Source: an uncultured Clostridia bacterium (GTDB lineage Bacteria > Bacillota > Clostridia > Christensenellales > Aristaeellaceae). Taken from it: 64,000 bases of DNA. Every line of letters starts with the position of its first letter. Within the stretch, counting starts at the first letter, position 1. The notes below the pieces were generated by a model. That model was not told the DNA's origin. It saw only the letters and a list, made by a program, of their open reading frames with translations, and made no database searches. The position numbers and the translations under genes are program-made. The stretch spans positions 1 to 64,000 of the forward strand of contig CAKUKE010000010.1 in the NCBI GenBank assembly GCA_934662505.1, given 5' to 3'. Positions 1 to 8,929 of this stretch are shown here, one piece after another.

Positions 1-380
1 ATCGTCTGTCAGAAGTTTTTTGTTCAAGGCTTAACGGCCGGCAGCGTAAAGGGATAAAACGATATAGCGGGTGTATATGATTGTTATGCATTTTATATCT
101 CCATGAATATATGCAGAATCAGGCACAGAGTTTTTTTGCCTCTGTGCCTTCAGGCATATGGTTCAAGCCGGCCAGAAATTCGGCAGTGTTTCGTTCCATC
201 GTCTGTCTGTTGTCGGTCCACATGAATTGTCTGACTGACATTCATAATTGATTTCCTCTCTAAAAATCAAGCAGTATGTTGCCTTCATTGGATTCATCTA
301 ATCGAGCCGCAAATTAGTTCTGCGTTTTTTTCGATTGGAAATGACCTTTTGTTTTTAGAAACACTACGACATAGAAACTA
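1..380. other. AT-rich intergenic stretch with one hairpin
   Basis: No credible gene is seen here; the sequence is clearly more AT-rich than the rest of the window, as expected at the edge of an acquired island. A 10-bp perfect inverted repeat (AGGCACAGAG at 121-130 with its complement at 140-149, T-rich loop) could form a hairpin, but neither side is followed by a T run, so it is not a convincing terminator. Confidence 0.5.
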
Positions 381-1241
381 TTATTCGAGTTTCGGATGCA
401 GTTCCCTGTAGCGCTCCACGTCCTCTTCGCAGGCGATATCTTCATCGTTCAGCACGCCGATGACCTGTCCGATCAGATAGATGTGCTCGAACTCGGAAAA
501 GCGCATGACGGGATAGGCAGGATTCAGGGAGTGCAGACCGTCCGGCCGGTATTCCTTGATGTATGTCTCGTTGTCGATCATGAACGCACCAATATCTCCG
601 GGCGTCAGCTCTCCGGAATCCGAAATTCGTTTCACAAGCACCATACAGCCGTCCGGGTAATCCGGCTCCATGCTGTCGCCGCTGACAGTAAATACGCAGT
701 CCGCACGGCAGGTGAGCGAATCGTCATACACGTAAATCGGAGTTCCAGAATCCTCGAACTCGTTGGGATCGCCGATGCCCGCCGCAAGCTGATGCTCAAA
801 GCGCGTCAGTTTATGGATTTCGCGGCAGCCTTCTGCCTGCTGTACCTGCAGGAGATTCTGAGCCATAGCACGGACGGCGTATTGATGTCCCGGCGTAAGC
901 TGCCTGTAATTCTCCATGAACGCATCTTCCACCGTCGTATATTTGACGGAAGGATCGTCCAGACCGTAGAGCTGGTAAAGCGTGATCCGGAGTGCCTCGC
1001 AGATGTTCGGCAGGAGATTCACGTCGGGGCGAGCGCGCCCTCTTTCCCAGTTGCTTACAGCGTTGGCCGTAACACCCACCACGGCGGCCAGCGCTTTCTG
1101 TTCCATTCCCAGCTCTTCCCGGTAATGACGAATGCGGTCGCAGATCATGGGCTTTGTTTCCGCGGGCACAGGCTTTCCGGTATGCATATCGATCACACGG
1201 CTCTCATACGACGTGGATCGGTCAAATACGCGCTTGGGCAT
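381..1241 (-). CDS. XRE-family S24 (LexA/CI-like) self-cleaving repressor
   Basis: 286 aa. Residues about 33-90 form an XRE helix-turn-helix (KALAAVVGVTANAVSNWERG). The C-terminal half is a LexA/CI S24 peptidase domain with the catalytic serine in VSGDSM (Ser190) and the lysine in YIKEY (Lys229); an Ala-Gly pair (A154-G155) in the linker fits the self-cleavage site. The ATG at 1241 is chosen because AGGAGGG lies just upstream; a longer reading frame upstream has no ribosome site. By family knowledge such repressors silence prophage or island genes and are inactivated by RecA-stimulated self-cleavage after DNA damage. It sits next to a divergent promoter pair with operator-like repeats, so autoregulation is likely. 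No phage structural genes are in view, so what it controls is unknown. Confidence 0.9.
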   Translation of the reverse strand: MPKRVFDRSTSYESRVIDMHTGKPVPAETKPMICDRIRHYREELGMEQKALAAVVGVTANAVSNWERGRARPDVNLLPNICEALRITLYQLYGLDDPSVKYTTVEDAFMENYRQLTPGHQYAVRAMAQNLLQVQQAEGCREIHKLTRFEHQLAAGIGDPNEFEDSGTPIYVYDDSLTCRADCVFTVSGDSMEPDYPDGCMVLVKRISDSGELTPGDIGAFMIDNETYIKEYRPDGLHSLNPAYPVMRFSEFEHIYLIGQVIGVLNDEDIACEEDVERYRELHPKLE

Positions 1242-1272
1242 GATGGTTCCCTCCTGATTTGCTTTCCATCTC

Positions 1273-1343
1273 ATTATAGCACAATTATTCACGTTTGTAA
1301 ATATGTATATGAGCTTTACAAGCGTCTGCAAATATGCTATGAT
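1273..1343. promoter_or_regulatory. Overlapping divergent promoters with three operator-like sites
   Basis: The minus-strand promoter for the repressor reads TTTACA (1301-1296), 17 bp, TATAAT (1278-1273). The plus-strand promoter reads TTTACA (1315-1320), 17 bp, TATGAT (1338-1343). Three copies of CGYYTGYAAA-like 10-mers lie at 1292-1301 (+), 1315-1324 (-) and 1323-1332 (+), overlapping both -35 elements. This arrangement resembles a phage-type repressor switch. Repressor binding is inference. Confidence 0.7.
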
Positions 1344-1412
1344 GAATGCAGTGATGGTACGGCAGTGAAAAATCTTGCCTTGCCTGCCAAGAAACGTTGA
1401 AGGGAAACGAAA

Positions 1413-1673
1413 ATGAAGGACGCTGTCATTTTTCATCCGGCAAGGACAACCGGAGAGAGCGCAGGGGCTGCCGTAGGAATGGAGCAAAACGAGCTGGCGG
1501 CCGAGTACATCGAATCCGCACATCCATATAAGCAGCCAGCGGAAGTACTGCGCATTGCTGACGAAACGAAAAATCGAACCGGCTATGTGCTGTTTCCCAA
1601 GGTGGCAAAGTTCAACACCTGGCTTCTCAGCACCCGCCGAAGCCGCACGGCTTCTCTCGCAGTTCCGCCATAG
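1413..1673 (+). CDS. Possible small truncated protein of unknown function
   Basis: An 86-codon frame begins with ATG at 1413 behind GAAGGGA and lies about 70 bp downstream of a near-consensus plus-strand promoter (1315-1343), which is the main reason to list it. I do not recognise the protein. Its last 90 bp run antisense through the 3' end of the sortase gene, so the natural end may have been lost when the two loci were joined. It could be the remnant of the gene normally divergent from the S24 repressor, or merely a chance frame. Confidence 0.3.
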   Translation: MKDAVIFHPARTTGESAGAAVGMEQNELAAEYIESAHPYKQPAEVLRIADETKNRTGYVLFPKVAKFNTWLLSTRRSRTASLAVPP

Positions 1674-2176
1674 GTGCAGGTGAACAGCGTCAGATCGTAG
1701 TCGGTCGCGACCATTCTCTCCACCTCGTACGGTCCGAGGCCTTCCAGCGCAGCGACCTGATAAGCGTAAATATTCCCGTCTGCATCGATAAACTGCACCG
1801 GGTCGCCGATCTCCAGCTGCTTGATCTTACGAAAATGCCGGCGATAATTATGTCCGCAAATGACCATCGTGTCATCGTAAACGCTGCCCCAATACCGGCA
1901 CGGCGCGATCTTCAGCTGACTGTAACTCCAGTCGCTCATCACCGGCAGTTTGATCTCGATCGTCGGCATTTCAGGAACGACCGTCGGCATCACGTTTCCG
2001 CCATTGCCCGGGCTCGGCATGGGCTTCAGGATCTCCGCTTCGACCTGCTCCTGAACGCTCTCAGCGCTATCGCCTGCGGCACGTTCCTCCTGATCATTGC
2101 TTTTCAGCAGCCAGTCGGCGCAAAACAGCATCGCCACGCCGATCAGCATCAGCAGAATGCCAAGTTTCTTACGCAT
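1583..2176 (-). CDS. Sortase (class B-like)
   Basis: 197 aa membrane-anchored transpeptidase that would join LPXTG proteins to the cell wall. Residues about 6-24 form an N-terminal membrane anchor, followed by an acidic/proline-rich stalk. The catalytic core shows the histidine in VICGHN (His109), the cysteine in TLFTC (Cys167) and an arginine after it (AVRLRR, about 178-181). LPVMSDWSYSQLKIAP resembles the start of class B/D-type sortase cores. The ATG at 2176 overlaps the end of the LPXTG gene by 8 bp, so the two were translationally linked. It is the only intact member of its operon: the presumed substrate, signal peptidase and coiled-coil partner are all disrupted. Confidence 0.88.
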   Translation of the reverse strand: MRKKLGILLMLIGVAMLFCADWLLKSNDQEERAAGDSAESVQEQVEAEILKPMPSPGNGGNVMPTVVPEMPTIEIKLPVMSDWSYSQLKIAPCRYWGSVYDDTMVICGHNYRRHFRKIKQLEIGDPVQFIDADGNIYAYQVAALEGLGPYEVERMVATDYDLTLFTCTYGGTAREAVRLRRVLRSQVLNFATLGNST

Positions 2177-3469
2177 CCTTCCGCCTCTTTACGAAAAACA
2201 GCGCCCATCCCAGTCCAAACAGCGCCACGCCGCCCACGCCGAGGGCAAGGATCGGCCAGCGAACCAGACCGGTCTGCGGCAGCCTCGGATCCTCAGGCGG
2301 CTTTGTCGGCTGCGGGGTCGGCGCCGGAAGCGGCTCAACCTTCGGTTCCGCCTTCACCTGATAAGTCCATTCGCCGTCCACGCTCATGGTGCATGTCAGG
2401 ACATCCGCATTCTCCGGTTCTTCTGTTTCAGCAAAGCAGGCATCATCATGCTAATGCTCCAGCACTTCAACCTGACCGCAGATCAGAGTGCCGCCGCCAT
2501 TCCGGCAGCTTTGCTCATGACGATGAAGAATCGCTTCCCGCCTGCCGCAAATCAACTCCGCGGTATCCGTCTCCGACGTCTCCTCTTCTCCGCAGATCAG
2601 CACATCGACCATGCTGTAGCATTCATCCGTATGCTGATGATCGCTTTCGCTCCCGCAAACCAGTTCTTTGGAGAGCTGATAGCACGCTTCGCTGTGCTGG
2701 TGGCCGCTGCTTTCCACCAGTCCGCAGGTGACCTCCGTATTCTGCACAAAACAATCGGCATTGTGGTGATGGCCGTCGGTCTCCTCCGTGCCGCACACCA
2801 GATCGCCGTTTTCATCCCGACAGTCGTCAGCATGCCGGTGGCCGTCACTTTCCTCCAGGCCACAAACAAGGTTTTCCATCACGGTCAGACAGCTGTCTTC
2901 ATGCTGATGGCCGGAGGTCTCTTCCTGATCGCAGATAAGCGCTTCCCCGTCCGCCCAGCAGGCGTCTGTATACACATGCTGCGAACAGGTCAGTTCGCCG
3001 CGCTCCCTGACATAGCATTCTTCACTGTGAGCATGCGTATCTACAGGCGCATAGCAGTCGGCGGTATGACGATGCTTTCTGACCACCGGGAGCGAGCACA
3101 ACAGTTGGCCGTCTTCATCATAGCAGGCGGCGCCATGCGTATGCACGACAAAATCCGCATACCCACAGTTCAACTCTCCCTCTGCATTTTTGCAGCCTGC
3201 GGTATGACTGTGGATATTCAGCGTCTCCGGCGTACAGATCATTTTTCTTCGCACGGAAACGACCTGCGTATAGCAGGCATCACTATGCGTATGCACCGGG
3301 ATCTGACAATCGGCTTCCATTGTGATGACAGGTCGCGTCAGCGCATAGGTGGTGCAGAACACCACCTATGCGCTCAGAAGCAGCATCAGCCTCTGCCGGC
3401 GTCTGTGAAAGCGGCGGTTTCTTATATACTTTTATACTTTTCAACCTGTGGCAGAATACTTGGCTTCAT
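2169..3469 (-). pseudogene. LPXTG-anchored His/Cys-repeat surface protein, disrupted
   Basis: The gene starts at ATG 3469 behind a strong AGGAGG, but that frame ends after 15 codons (TAA 3424-3422). The main frame carries a basic, hydrophobic signal-like segment (MLLLSA, then VVFCTTYAL) split by TAG at 3368-3366. It continues through about 12 repeats of the form HxHxxxC...LxCG, meets a second TAG at 2453-2451, then stays in phase through a 13th repeat to a proline-rich spacer, LPQTG, a membrane helix and an RRK tail. At the second stop the repeats read GHQH, DHQH or GHRH, so TAG stands where glutamine (CAG) is usual. His/Cys pairs suggest metal binding or disulfides. Resumption in GTG 3365 would give an unsecreted 304-aa fragment. 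Confidence 0.8.
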
Positions 3470-3482
3470 CTGCCACCACCTC

Positions 3483-4066
3483 CTATTCTATCGTTCCGAA
3501 GCAGGCGATCGGCCATACACGGAACACGATCTTGCCCACGATCTGTTCCTCAGCGATGCATCCGATCTCTGAATGACGGGAATCCACGGATGTAGATCTG
3601 TGGTCGCCCATGCAGAAATAGCGGTTGTCCGGCACCTGATAGGGCAGGCTGATATTGGCATCGCCGAAGGACTTCTCCTTCAGGTAAGGCTCGTCCAGCG
3701 TTTTTCCATCCACATAGACGTTTCCATTTTCGTCAATATCCACCATTTGACCCAGGCCGGCAATAACGCGCTTCACCAGTATTTTATTTCCTATATGAAA
3801 GGCCACCAGATCACCCTGACGGAAGCGCGACCCCTTCACCGATACCACGATATCGCTTCATTGAGCGTTGGCGTCATGGACGTGCCGTAAATTTGCAGAA
3901 CAGGCAGCCAGAGCGTGGCCACAAGGATCGCCAGCGCCGCCATAACGACCAGCGTATACACGGTGCTCCGCAGGACGCTCTTGTATTGCTTGCGGTACCG
4001 CACCCGCTGCAGTTCCGCCTCCAGCTGCTCCGGGCTCGGCATCTCAATTTTCTTATCTTTCTTCAT
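3483..4066 (-). pseudogene. Signal peptidase I, frameshifted
   Basis: The N-terminal part (from ATG 4066) has a basic start, one membrane helix and the catalytic serine motif YGTSMTPTL. The C-terminal part in another frame has the lysine motif VKRV and the box MGDHRSTSVDSR. The two frames join at about 3853-3859, where the expected LNEGDIVVSV has lost one base. Repairing it would give a normal 194-aa type I signal peptidase. The start overlaps the stop of the coiled-coil gene (ATGA), so this was a translationally coupled operon that would have served the LPXTG protein next to it. Confidence 0.85.
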
Positions 4067-4572
4067 CGCTTTTCGCCCCTGTCCAAAGCAGGCAGCTGGG
4101 AGAACAAATGACGCAGTTCTTCATGCTCGTTTGAAATCGTCGTCAGTTTTTCCGATACGGCATTCCAGTACTTTTGCGACTCTGTTTTTGCCTTTTCCAG
4201 CATTTCAGCACATTGCCTCTGTGTACTGCTCACGGTTTCTTCCGCCTGTTTCTGCGCATCCTCCATGATCTGCGCCGCCTTTTCCCGGCTTTCCGCCTCT
4301 CTCTGTGCGCAGATCGCTTCCTGCTGCTGGCTCAGATACATGATATTTTCCGTATATTGCCGGCAGACACCTTCCGCCGCCCTGAACACGCCGTTCAACT
4401 ACAGAGAATCCTCGGCAATAGAACCCGCCTTTTCAATGCAAAGCGTTTTATCTGCCAGAGCATTTTACGCGGATTGAAGCTGCTCGCGCAAGCGCCGGTT
4501 CTCCCGGCTTTGCTCCAGCAGGAGACTCAGCAGGTCGCCGCGACCCAGCCTTCTTAATTCTTTTTCAGTCAT
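4063..4572 (-). pseudogene. Coiled-coil protein of the sortase locus, two in-frame stops
   Basis: An ATG at 4572 behind GAGGG opens a frame beginning MTEKELRRLGRGDLLSLLLE. It is cut by TAA at 4467-4465 and TAG at 4401-4399, yet stays in phase through LNGVFRAAEG to a long Glu/Gln/Lys-rich coiled coil ending at 4063. Joined, it would be 169 aa. In the flanking context (SA-stop-NALADK and EDSL-stop-LNGVF) glutamine is the natural residue, so both stops can be explained by CAA to TAA and CAG to TAG. I recall similar small proteins beside sortase/signal peptidase genes in Clostridia, with unknown function. A 111-aa product from an internal start at 4398 is conceivable but has no clear ribosome site. 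Confidence 0.7.
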
Positions 4573-4700
4573 CCCAATCCCTCGTTTCCGGCCTCTTATG
4601 CAAAAAGTGAAAGCAGCGGCATTTCATGACATTTCTCTTTGTGACTTTGAGTGAGGCTGCACATTTGATCGGTTCCGTCCTGCCGCGTCATTGTTTTCCA
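4573..4700. other. Junction between two oppositely oriented broken genes
   Basis: This short stretch separates the minus-strand coiled-coil gene start from the plus-strand headless MMPL-like fragment. I see no membrane segments, promoter or terminator here. The plus-strand fragment enters without a start codon or ribosome site, so this is the probable scar of a deletion or rearrangement. Confidence 0.4.
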
Positions 4701-4704
4701 CACC

Positions 4705-6217
4705 ACTCATCAGACAGATTTCACAGCACGCGGAAGCATTTTTTACGCACAGTTCCGCGCCGCCGTGGAAGCAGCCGCCCGGGATCAGGTTGCCGCGCAG
4801 GTGCAGGCAGGCGCAGCACAGCAGGTGCGCGCCGCTGCAGAAGCACAGGCCCGCCAGACGATTGAGCAGACCGTCCGGCATCCCGACGAAGCAACCGTTG
4901 CCGCGCAGGTAGAAAAGCAAATGCAGTCATCCGCCGTTCAGGCCGAAATCGACGCGGCGGTAGATGCCCAGCTGGCCTCCCCCGAGGTGCAGGCGCAACT
5001 GGATGCTCAGCTCACCGCAGCGGTTCGTCCGCAGGTAGAATTCGCCGTGCAGACCAAGGTGCGCGCCGAAGTCGCCTCCGGTGTGGAAGCCGCCATTCGT
5101 GAGACGGTCATCGCGGAACTGACGCAGAGCACAGCCACGCCTGCGCCCGGCGCAACGGATACCCCCGCCCCCGCCGACCGAGACCCCCGTGCCGGTCGCC
5201 GGTTCCCTGACCGATTTTTCGGCTTACTGGGCGCATTTCCTCAGGACACTGTTTGTCAGCACCGCCTACGGCGAAGATGGTCCCTCAGAGGATGAAATCA
5301 ACGCCATTGTCAGCGCGCGCATGGCGTCGCCCGATGTGCAGGCGCAGATTGACGCGCTGACCGATGGAAAGATGGCTTCTGCGGATACGCAGGCGCTCAT
5401 CGACGGGCAGACTGCGCAGCAGATGGAAAGCGAAACCATACAGGCACTCATCGACAGCCGGACACAGGAAAAGATCAGCGACCCGTCTCTCCGCGCGCAG
5501 GCCGAGGAGGCTGCCAAAGCGCAGACCCGCCCGCAGGTTGAGGCTGCCACCCGGAAAAAAATCCGTTACGCCGTGACCCATCTGTCGGAAGACGATGTGC
5601 AGGCGCTGGTGGCGCAACAGATGCAGTCCGCCGCTGTGCAGCAGCAGATCGAAACCGCCGTTGCGGAGCAGATGGCCTCCGCACAGGTCAGAGGGTTGAT
5701 TGGCGGAAACATTGAAACGCAGATGGCCCCCGCCGGGGTGCGCAGCCGGATCGCACAGGAAACAGAAACGCAGCGGCAGAGTCAGACCTACCTGAACGGC
5801 GTTGCAGAAGCACTGGAGAAAAACGGGGAAAACAGTGAAACATACCGCGTTCTTTCCGATCTGCGGGTCAGACTGGACGACTTGCAGGCATTCTACGACG
5901 GACTGAGCGACTATGCCGGCGGCGTGAACGATCTGATGCGCGGCGCACAGGAAATGAAGGACGGTACCGACACTTTCCGCAGGAAAACGGAGAACATTGG
6001 CGATACGGTCAGTGAAAAAATCAGCGACATCATTGCCGACAAGACCGGATCGGGCGTTCCCCTTGCCTCGTTTGTCGATCCGCGGAATACGGATGTTGAA
6101 AGCGTGCAGTTCGTCATCACCACGCCCGCCATCCGCGTAAAAACCGTACAGACGGAAGCCGCGTCCGCGCCGGAAAAAAGCGGTATCCTTCAGAAGATCC
6201 GCGACCTGTTCCGCTGA
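4705..6217 (+). pseudogene. C-terminal fragment of an MMPL/YhgE-type membrane protein, frameshifted
   Basis: The coding signal enters at about 4705 (IFYAQFRAAVEAAARDQV) with no start codon; a stop in this frame at 4666-4668 excludes an upstream membrane part. It is rich in Ala/Gln coiled-coil repeats of the V(Q/A)AQI...A type. At about 5170-5190 the frame shifts within a Pro/Thr linker (one base gained, or two lost), and continues as ETPVPVAGSLTDF to a conserved tail with SVQFVITTPAI. That tail (NTDVESVQFV) is characteristic, in my recollection, of clostridial RND/MMPL and YhgE/Pip-like exporters. The transmembrane half is absent, so this is a 5'-truncated, frameshifted relic. Confidence 0.65.
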
Positions 6218-6396
6218 TTCCGTCTTCGCCTCCCGGGCGGCGCACTGCAATGGGAAGGGGTCGACGAAGAAGGAGAGGTTTTTCCCTTCAGCCGGTCGCC
6301 TTTCCCGCAGATGATGCCGGCAGCAGGCGATGACCCGCCCGGCGGCGTCTTCCGTAAGAGGCGGCCGCTCCGGGGCGCCGCACCACGGCGACACTG

Positions 6397-6437
6397 AAAA
6401 GAACCCGCAAACCGCTTACCGGTTTACGGGTTCTTTT
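6397..6437. terminator. Bidirectional terminator after clpC
   Basis: Inverted repeat AAAAGAACCCGCAAACCG (6397-6414) with its near-perfect complement (6420-6437), T-rich on both strands. It sits between the convergent clpC operon and the MMPL-like fragment. The rest of 6218-6462 shows no gene. Confidence 0.85.
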
Positions 6438-6462
6438 CTCACGGTTCATTCCCGTCTGCCGT

Positions 6463-8892
6463 TTACACTTTTTCTTTGTCCTCTTCCGGCATCCGGTCGT
6501 AGCGGATGCCATCCTCCGCCACCGTCATACGCACGGCGTCGCCCAGACTGATCTGTCCGCTGAGCAGTTTTTCGCTCAGCGCATCCTCGACAGTGCGCTG
6601 AATGATCCGGCGCAGCGGACGCGCGCCCATCTGATCGTCATAGCCGCGGCGCGCCAGATAGGCTGCCACGGGCGCGTCCCAGACCAGATCCACTCCCCGC
6701 TCCCGCAGCCGCTGCGCCACCTGCGAAAGCATCAGTTCGGCAATTCTCTCAATGTCCTTTTCTTCCAGTTTATGGAACACCACGATCTCGTCCACCCGGT
6801 TGATAAACTCGGGACGGAACACGTTTTTGATCTCCGCCAGGATCTTTTCCCGCATCCGCTCATAGCCCAGCGACTGACCGCTGCCCGCGCCGAACCCTAC
6901 GCTGCGGCTGATGGTCTGCGCGCCCGCATTGCTGGTCATGACGATCACACAGTTGCGGAAGCTGACTGTCCTGCCCATGCTGTCCGTCAGGCGACCGTCC
7001 TCCAGAATCTGCAAAAGCATGTTGAACACATCCGGGTGCGCCTTCTCGATTTCATCAAACAATACCACGCTGTACGGCTTGCGGCGGACGGCCTCGGTCA
7101 ATTGCCCCCCTTCCTCAAAGCCCACGTAGCCGGGCGGGGAGCCGACCATCCGAGACACGGTGTGCTTTTCCATGTACTCGGACATATCCAGCCGGATGAC
7201 CGCATTTTCATCGCCGAACATGGCCTCGCCCAGCGCCCGGCAAAGTTCCGTTTTGCCCACGCCCGTAGGTCCCAGAAAAATGAAGCTGCCGATGGGACGT
7301 TTGGGATCCTGCAGCCCAGCCCGCGCACGGCGGATAGCCCGGCTGACGGCGGACACCGCCTCCTCCTGACCGATGACCCGTTTGTGCAGGGTATCCTCCA
7401 GCCGAAGCAGACGCTGCCCCTCATCCTCCGTCATGCGGCGGACGGGAATACCTGTCCATCCGGCTACCACCTGCGCGATGTCGTCCTCGCTCACCTTGTC
7501 CTTGGTGCAGGCCTTTTTCTGCTCCCAGACGGTGCGTTTTTCTTCTATTTCCTTTTTCAGTTCATGCTCCTCATCCCGCAGCCGGGCGGCGCGCTCATAG
7601 TCCTGCTGGTCGATGGCTTCTTTCTTTTCCAGCACCACCCGTTCCAGTTCCTTTTCCTGCCTGCGCACATCCGGGGGAGCGGTATAGGTGGTCATCCGTA
7701 CCCGCGAAGCCGCCTCGTCCATCAGGTCGATGGCCTTATCCGGCTGGAAGCGGTCGGGTATATAACGGTTGGACAGCCGCACCGCCGCCTGCAGCGCCTC
7801 GTCGGTAATGCGCACCTTATGGTGCGCCTCGTATTTGTCCCGCAGTCCGCGCATGATGGCCAGCGTTTCCTCCTCGCTGGGTTCCTCCACCGTCACCGGC
7901 TGGAACCGCCGCGCCAGCGCCGCGTCCTTTTCGATGTTTTTACGGTATTCATCCAGCGTCGTGGCGCCGATGCACTGTATTTCACCCCGCGCCAGCGCCG
8001 GCTTGAGAATGTTGGCCGCGTCCATGCTGCCCTCCGCCTTGCCGGCGCCCACAATGTTCTGAAGTTCGTCGATAAAGAGGATCACGTCTTTTTTCCGCTT
8101 CACCTCGTCCAGCGTGTTCTTCAGCCTTTCCTCAAATTCACCCCGATACTTGCTGCCCGCCACCATGGCGCCCATGTCCAGCGACACAATGCGCTTGTCC
8201 AGCAGGGTCTCCGGCACCTGCCCGGCGACGATCCGCTCCGCCAGCCCTTCGGCCACGGCGCTCTTGCCCACGCCCGGCTCGCCGATGAGGACGGGGTTGT
8301 TCTTGGTGCGGCGGGACAGGATCTGCTGGATGCGCTCGATCTCCCTTTCCCGACCCACCACTGGATCCAGTTCGCCTTTCTTCGCCGCGTTGTTCAGATC
8401 CCGGCCATACTTTTCCAGACAACTGTCCTGCGCCCGGTCGCCGCCGTTTTCTTCGCTTTCATCCGCCTTGCCCATTTTGTCCAGTACGCTCTGGCGGAGC
8501 TGCGCCATATCATAGCCCATTTCCGTGAGCGCACGGGCGGCGACGCCGTCCCCGTCCGCCAGAAGCGCCAGCCACAGGTGCGCGCTGGTCACGTAGGGCT
8601 GTCCCAGCCGCTGCGCCTGAATGACCGCCGTTTCCAGGATTTTTTTCGCCCGGGGGGTCATTTCGCCCCGACCGGCCAGTGCGTTGCCGGTGCCCACCAG
8701 CTCCCGCACCTTGTTCTTCACCCCGTCCAGCGTTACGCCGCTCAGGGCGGGCACGTCGTCCAGCGCCTCCACCGTCAGCGCCAGCAGCATATGCTCGCTG
8801 CCCACGTATTCATGCATGAATTCTTCCGCAAACTGAGGCGCACGGGTGATGACCCGCCGCGCCCGATCGTTAAACCGTCCAAAGATCGGCAT
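6463..8892 (-). CDS. clpC: ClpC AAA+ protease ATPase
   Basis: 809 aa HSP100 unfoldase that feeds substrates to ClpP. The N domain covers about residues 1-145 ([17 protein letters not shown]). The first AAA+ module has Walker A GEPGVGKS (204-211), then a UVR-like coiled coil ([11 protein letters not shown]) typical of ClpC, then the second AAA+ module with GPTGVGKT and a C-terminal D2-small domain. The ATG at 8892 is chosen because GGAGG lies just upstream and the protein then starts with the family-typical MPIFGRF. It is the last gene of ctsR-mcsA-mcsB-clpC. By family knowledge McsB marks proteins by arginine phosphorylation for ClpCP. Transcription should be controlled by CtsR from 11.0 kb. 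Confidence 0.97.
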   Translation of the reverse strand: MPIFGRFNDRARRVITRAPQFAEEFMHEYVGSEHMLLALTVEALDDVPALSGVTLDGVKNKVRELVGTGNALAGRGEMTPRAKKILETAVIQAQRLGQPYVTSAHLWLALLADGDGVAARALTEMGYDMAQLRQSVLDKMGKADESEENGGDRAQDSCLEKYGRDLNNAAKKGELDPVVGREREIERIQQILSRRTKNNPVLIGEPGVGKSAVAEGLAERIVAGQVPETLLDKRIVSLDMGAMVAGSKYRGEFEERLKNTLDEVKRKKDVILFIDELQNIVGAGKAEGSMDAANILKPALARGEIQCIGATTLDEYRKNIEKDAALARRFQPVTVEEPSEEETLAIMRGLRDKYEAHHKVRITDEALQAAVRLSNRYIPDRFQPDKAIDLMDEAASRVRMTTYTAPPDVRRQEKELERVVLEKKEAIDQQDYERAARLRDEEHELKKEIEEKRTVWEQKKACTKDKVSEDDIAQVVAGWTGIPVRRMTEDEGQRLLRLEDTLHKRVIGQEEAVSAVSRAIRRARAGLQDPKRPIGSFIFLGPTGVGKTELCRALGEAMFGDENAVIRLDMSEYMEKHTVSRMVGSPPGYVGFEEGGQLTEAVRRKPYSVVLFDEIEKAHPDVFNMLLQILEDGRLTDSMGRTVSFRNCVIVMTSNAGAQTISRSVGFGAGSGQSLGYERMREKILAEIKNVFRPEFINRVDEIVVFHKLEEKDIERIAELMLSQVAQRLRERGVDLVWDAPVAAYLARRGYDDQMGARPLRRIIQRTVEDALSEKLLSGQISLGDAVRMTVAEDGIRYDRMPEEDKEKV

Positions 8893-8929
8893 TTTTCCGT
8901 TCCTCCATTTTTTGATGCCGCGCCGGTGA

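Noticed and set aside
121..149. Hairpin in the first 380 bp as a terminator
   Set aside because: Perfect 10-bp stem, but the T run is in the loop and none follows on either strand.
396..1400. 334-codon plus-strand frame opposite the S24 repressor
   Set aside because: It is the mirror of a well-supported repressor gene; no domain, no ribosome site, composition follows codon positions of the other strand.
2097..3572. Long plus-strand frame opposite the LPXTG gene
   Set aside because: It arises from the repeated antisense of the His/Cys repeats; no recognisable protein and no start signal.
2169..4572. Alternative genetic code (TAR read as Gln) for the whole genome
   Set aside because: Neighbouring genes end properly at TAA and TAG (for example the sortase at TAG 1583), and intact genes elsewhere in the window contain no internal TAR.
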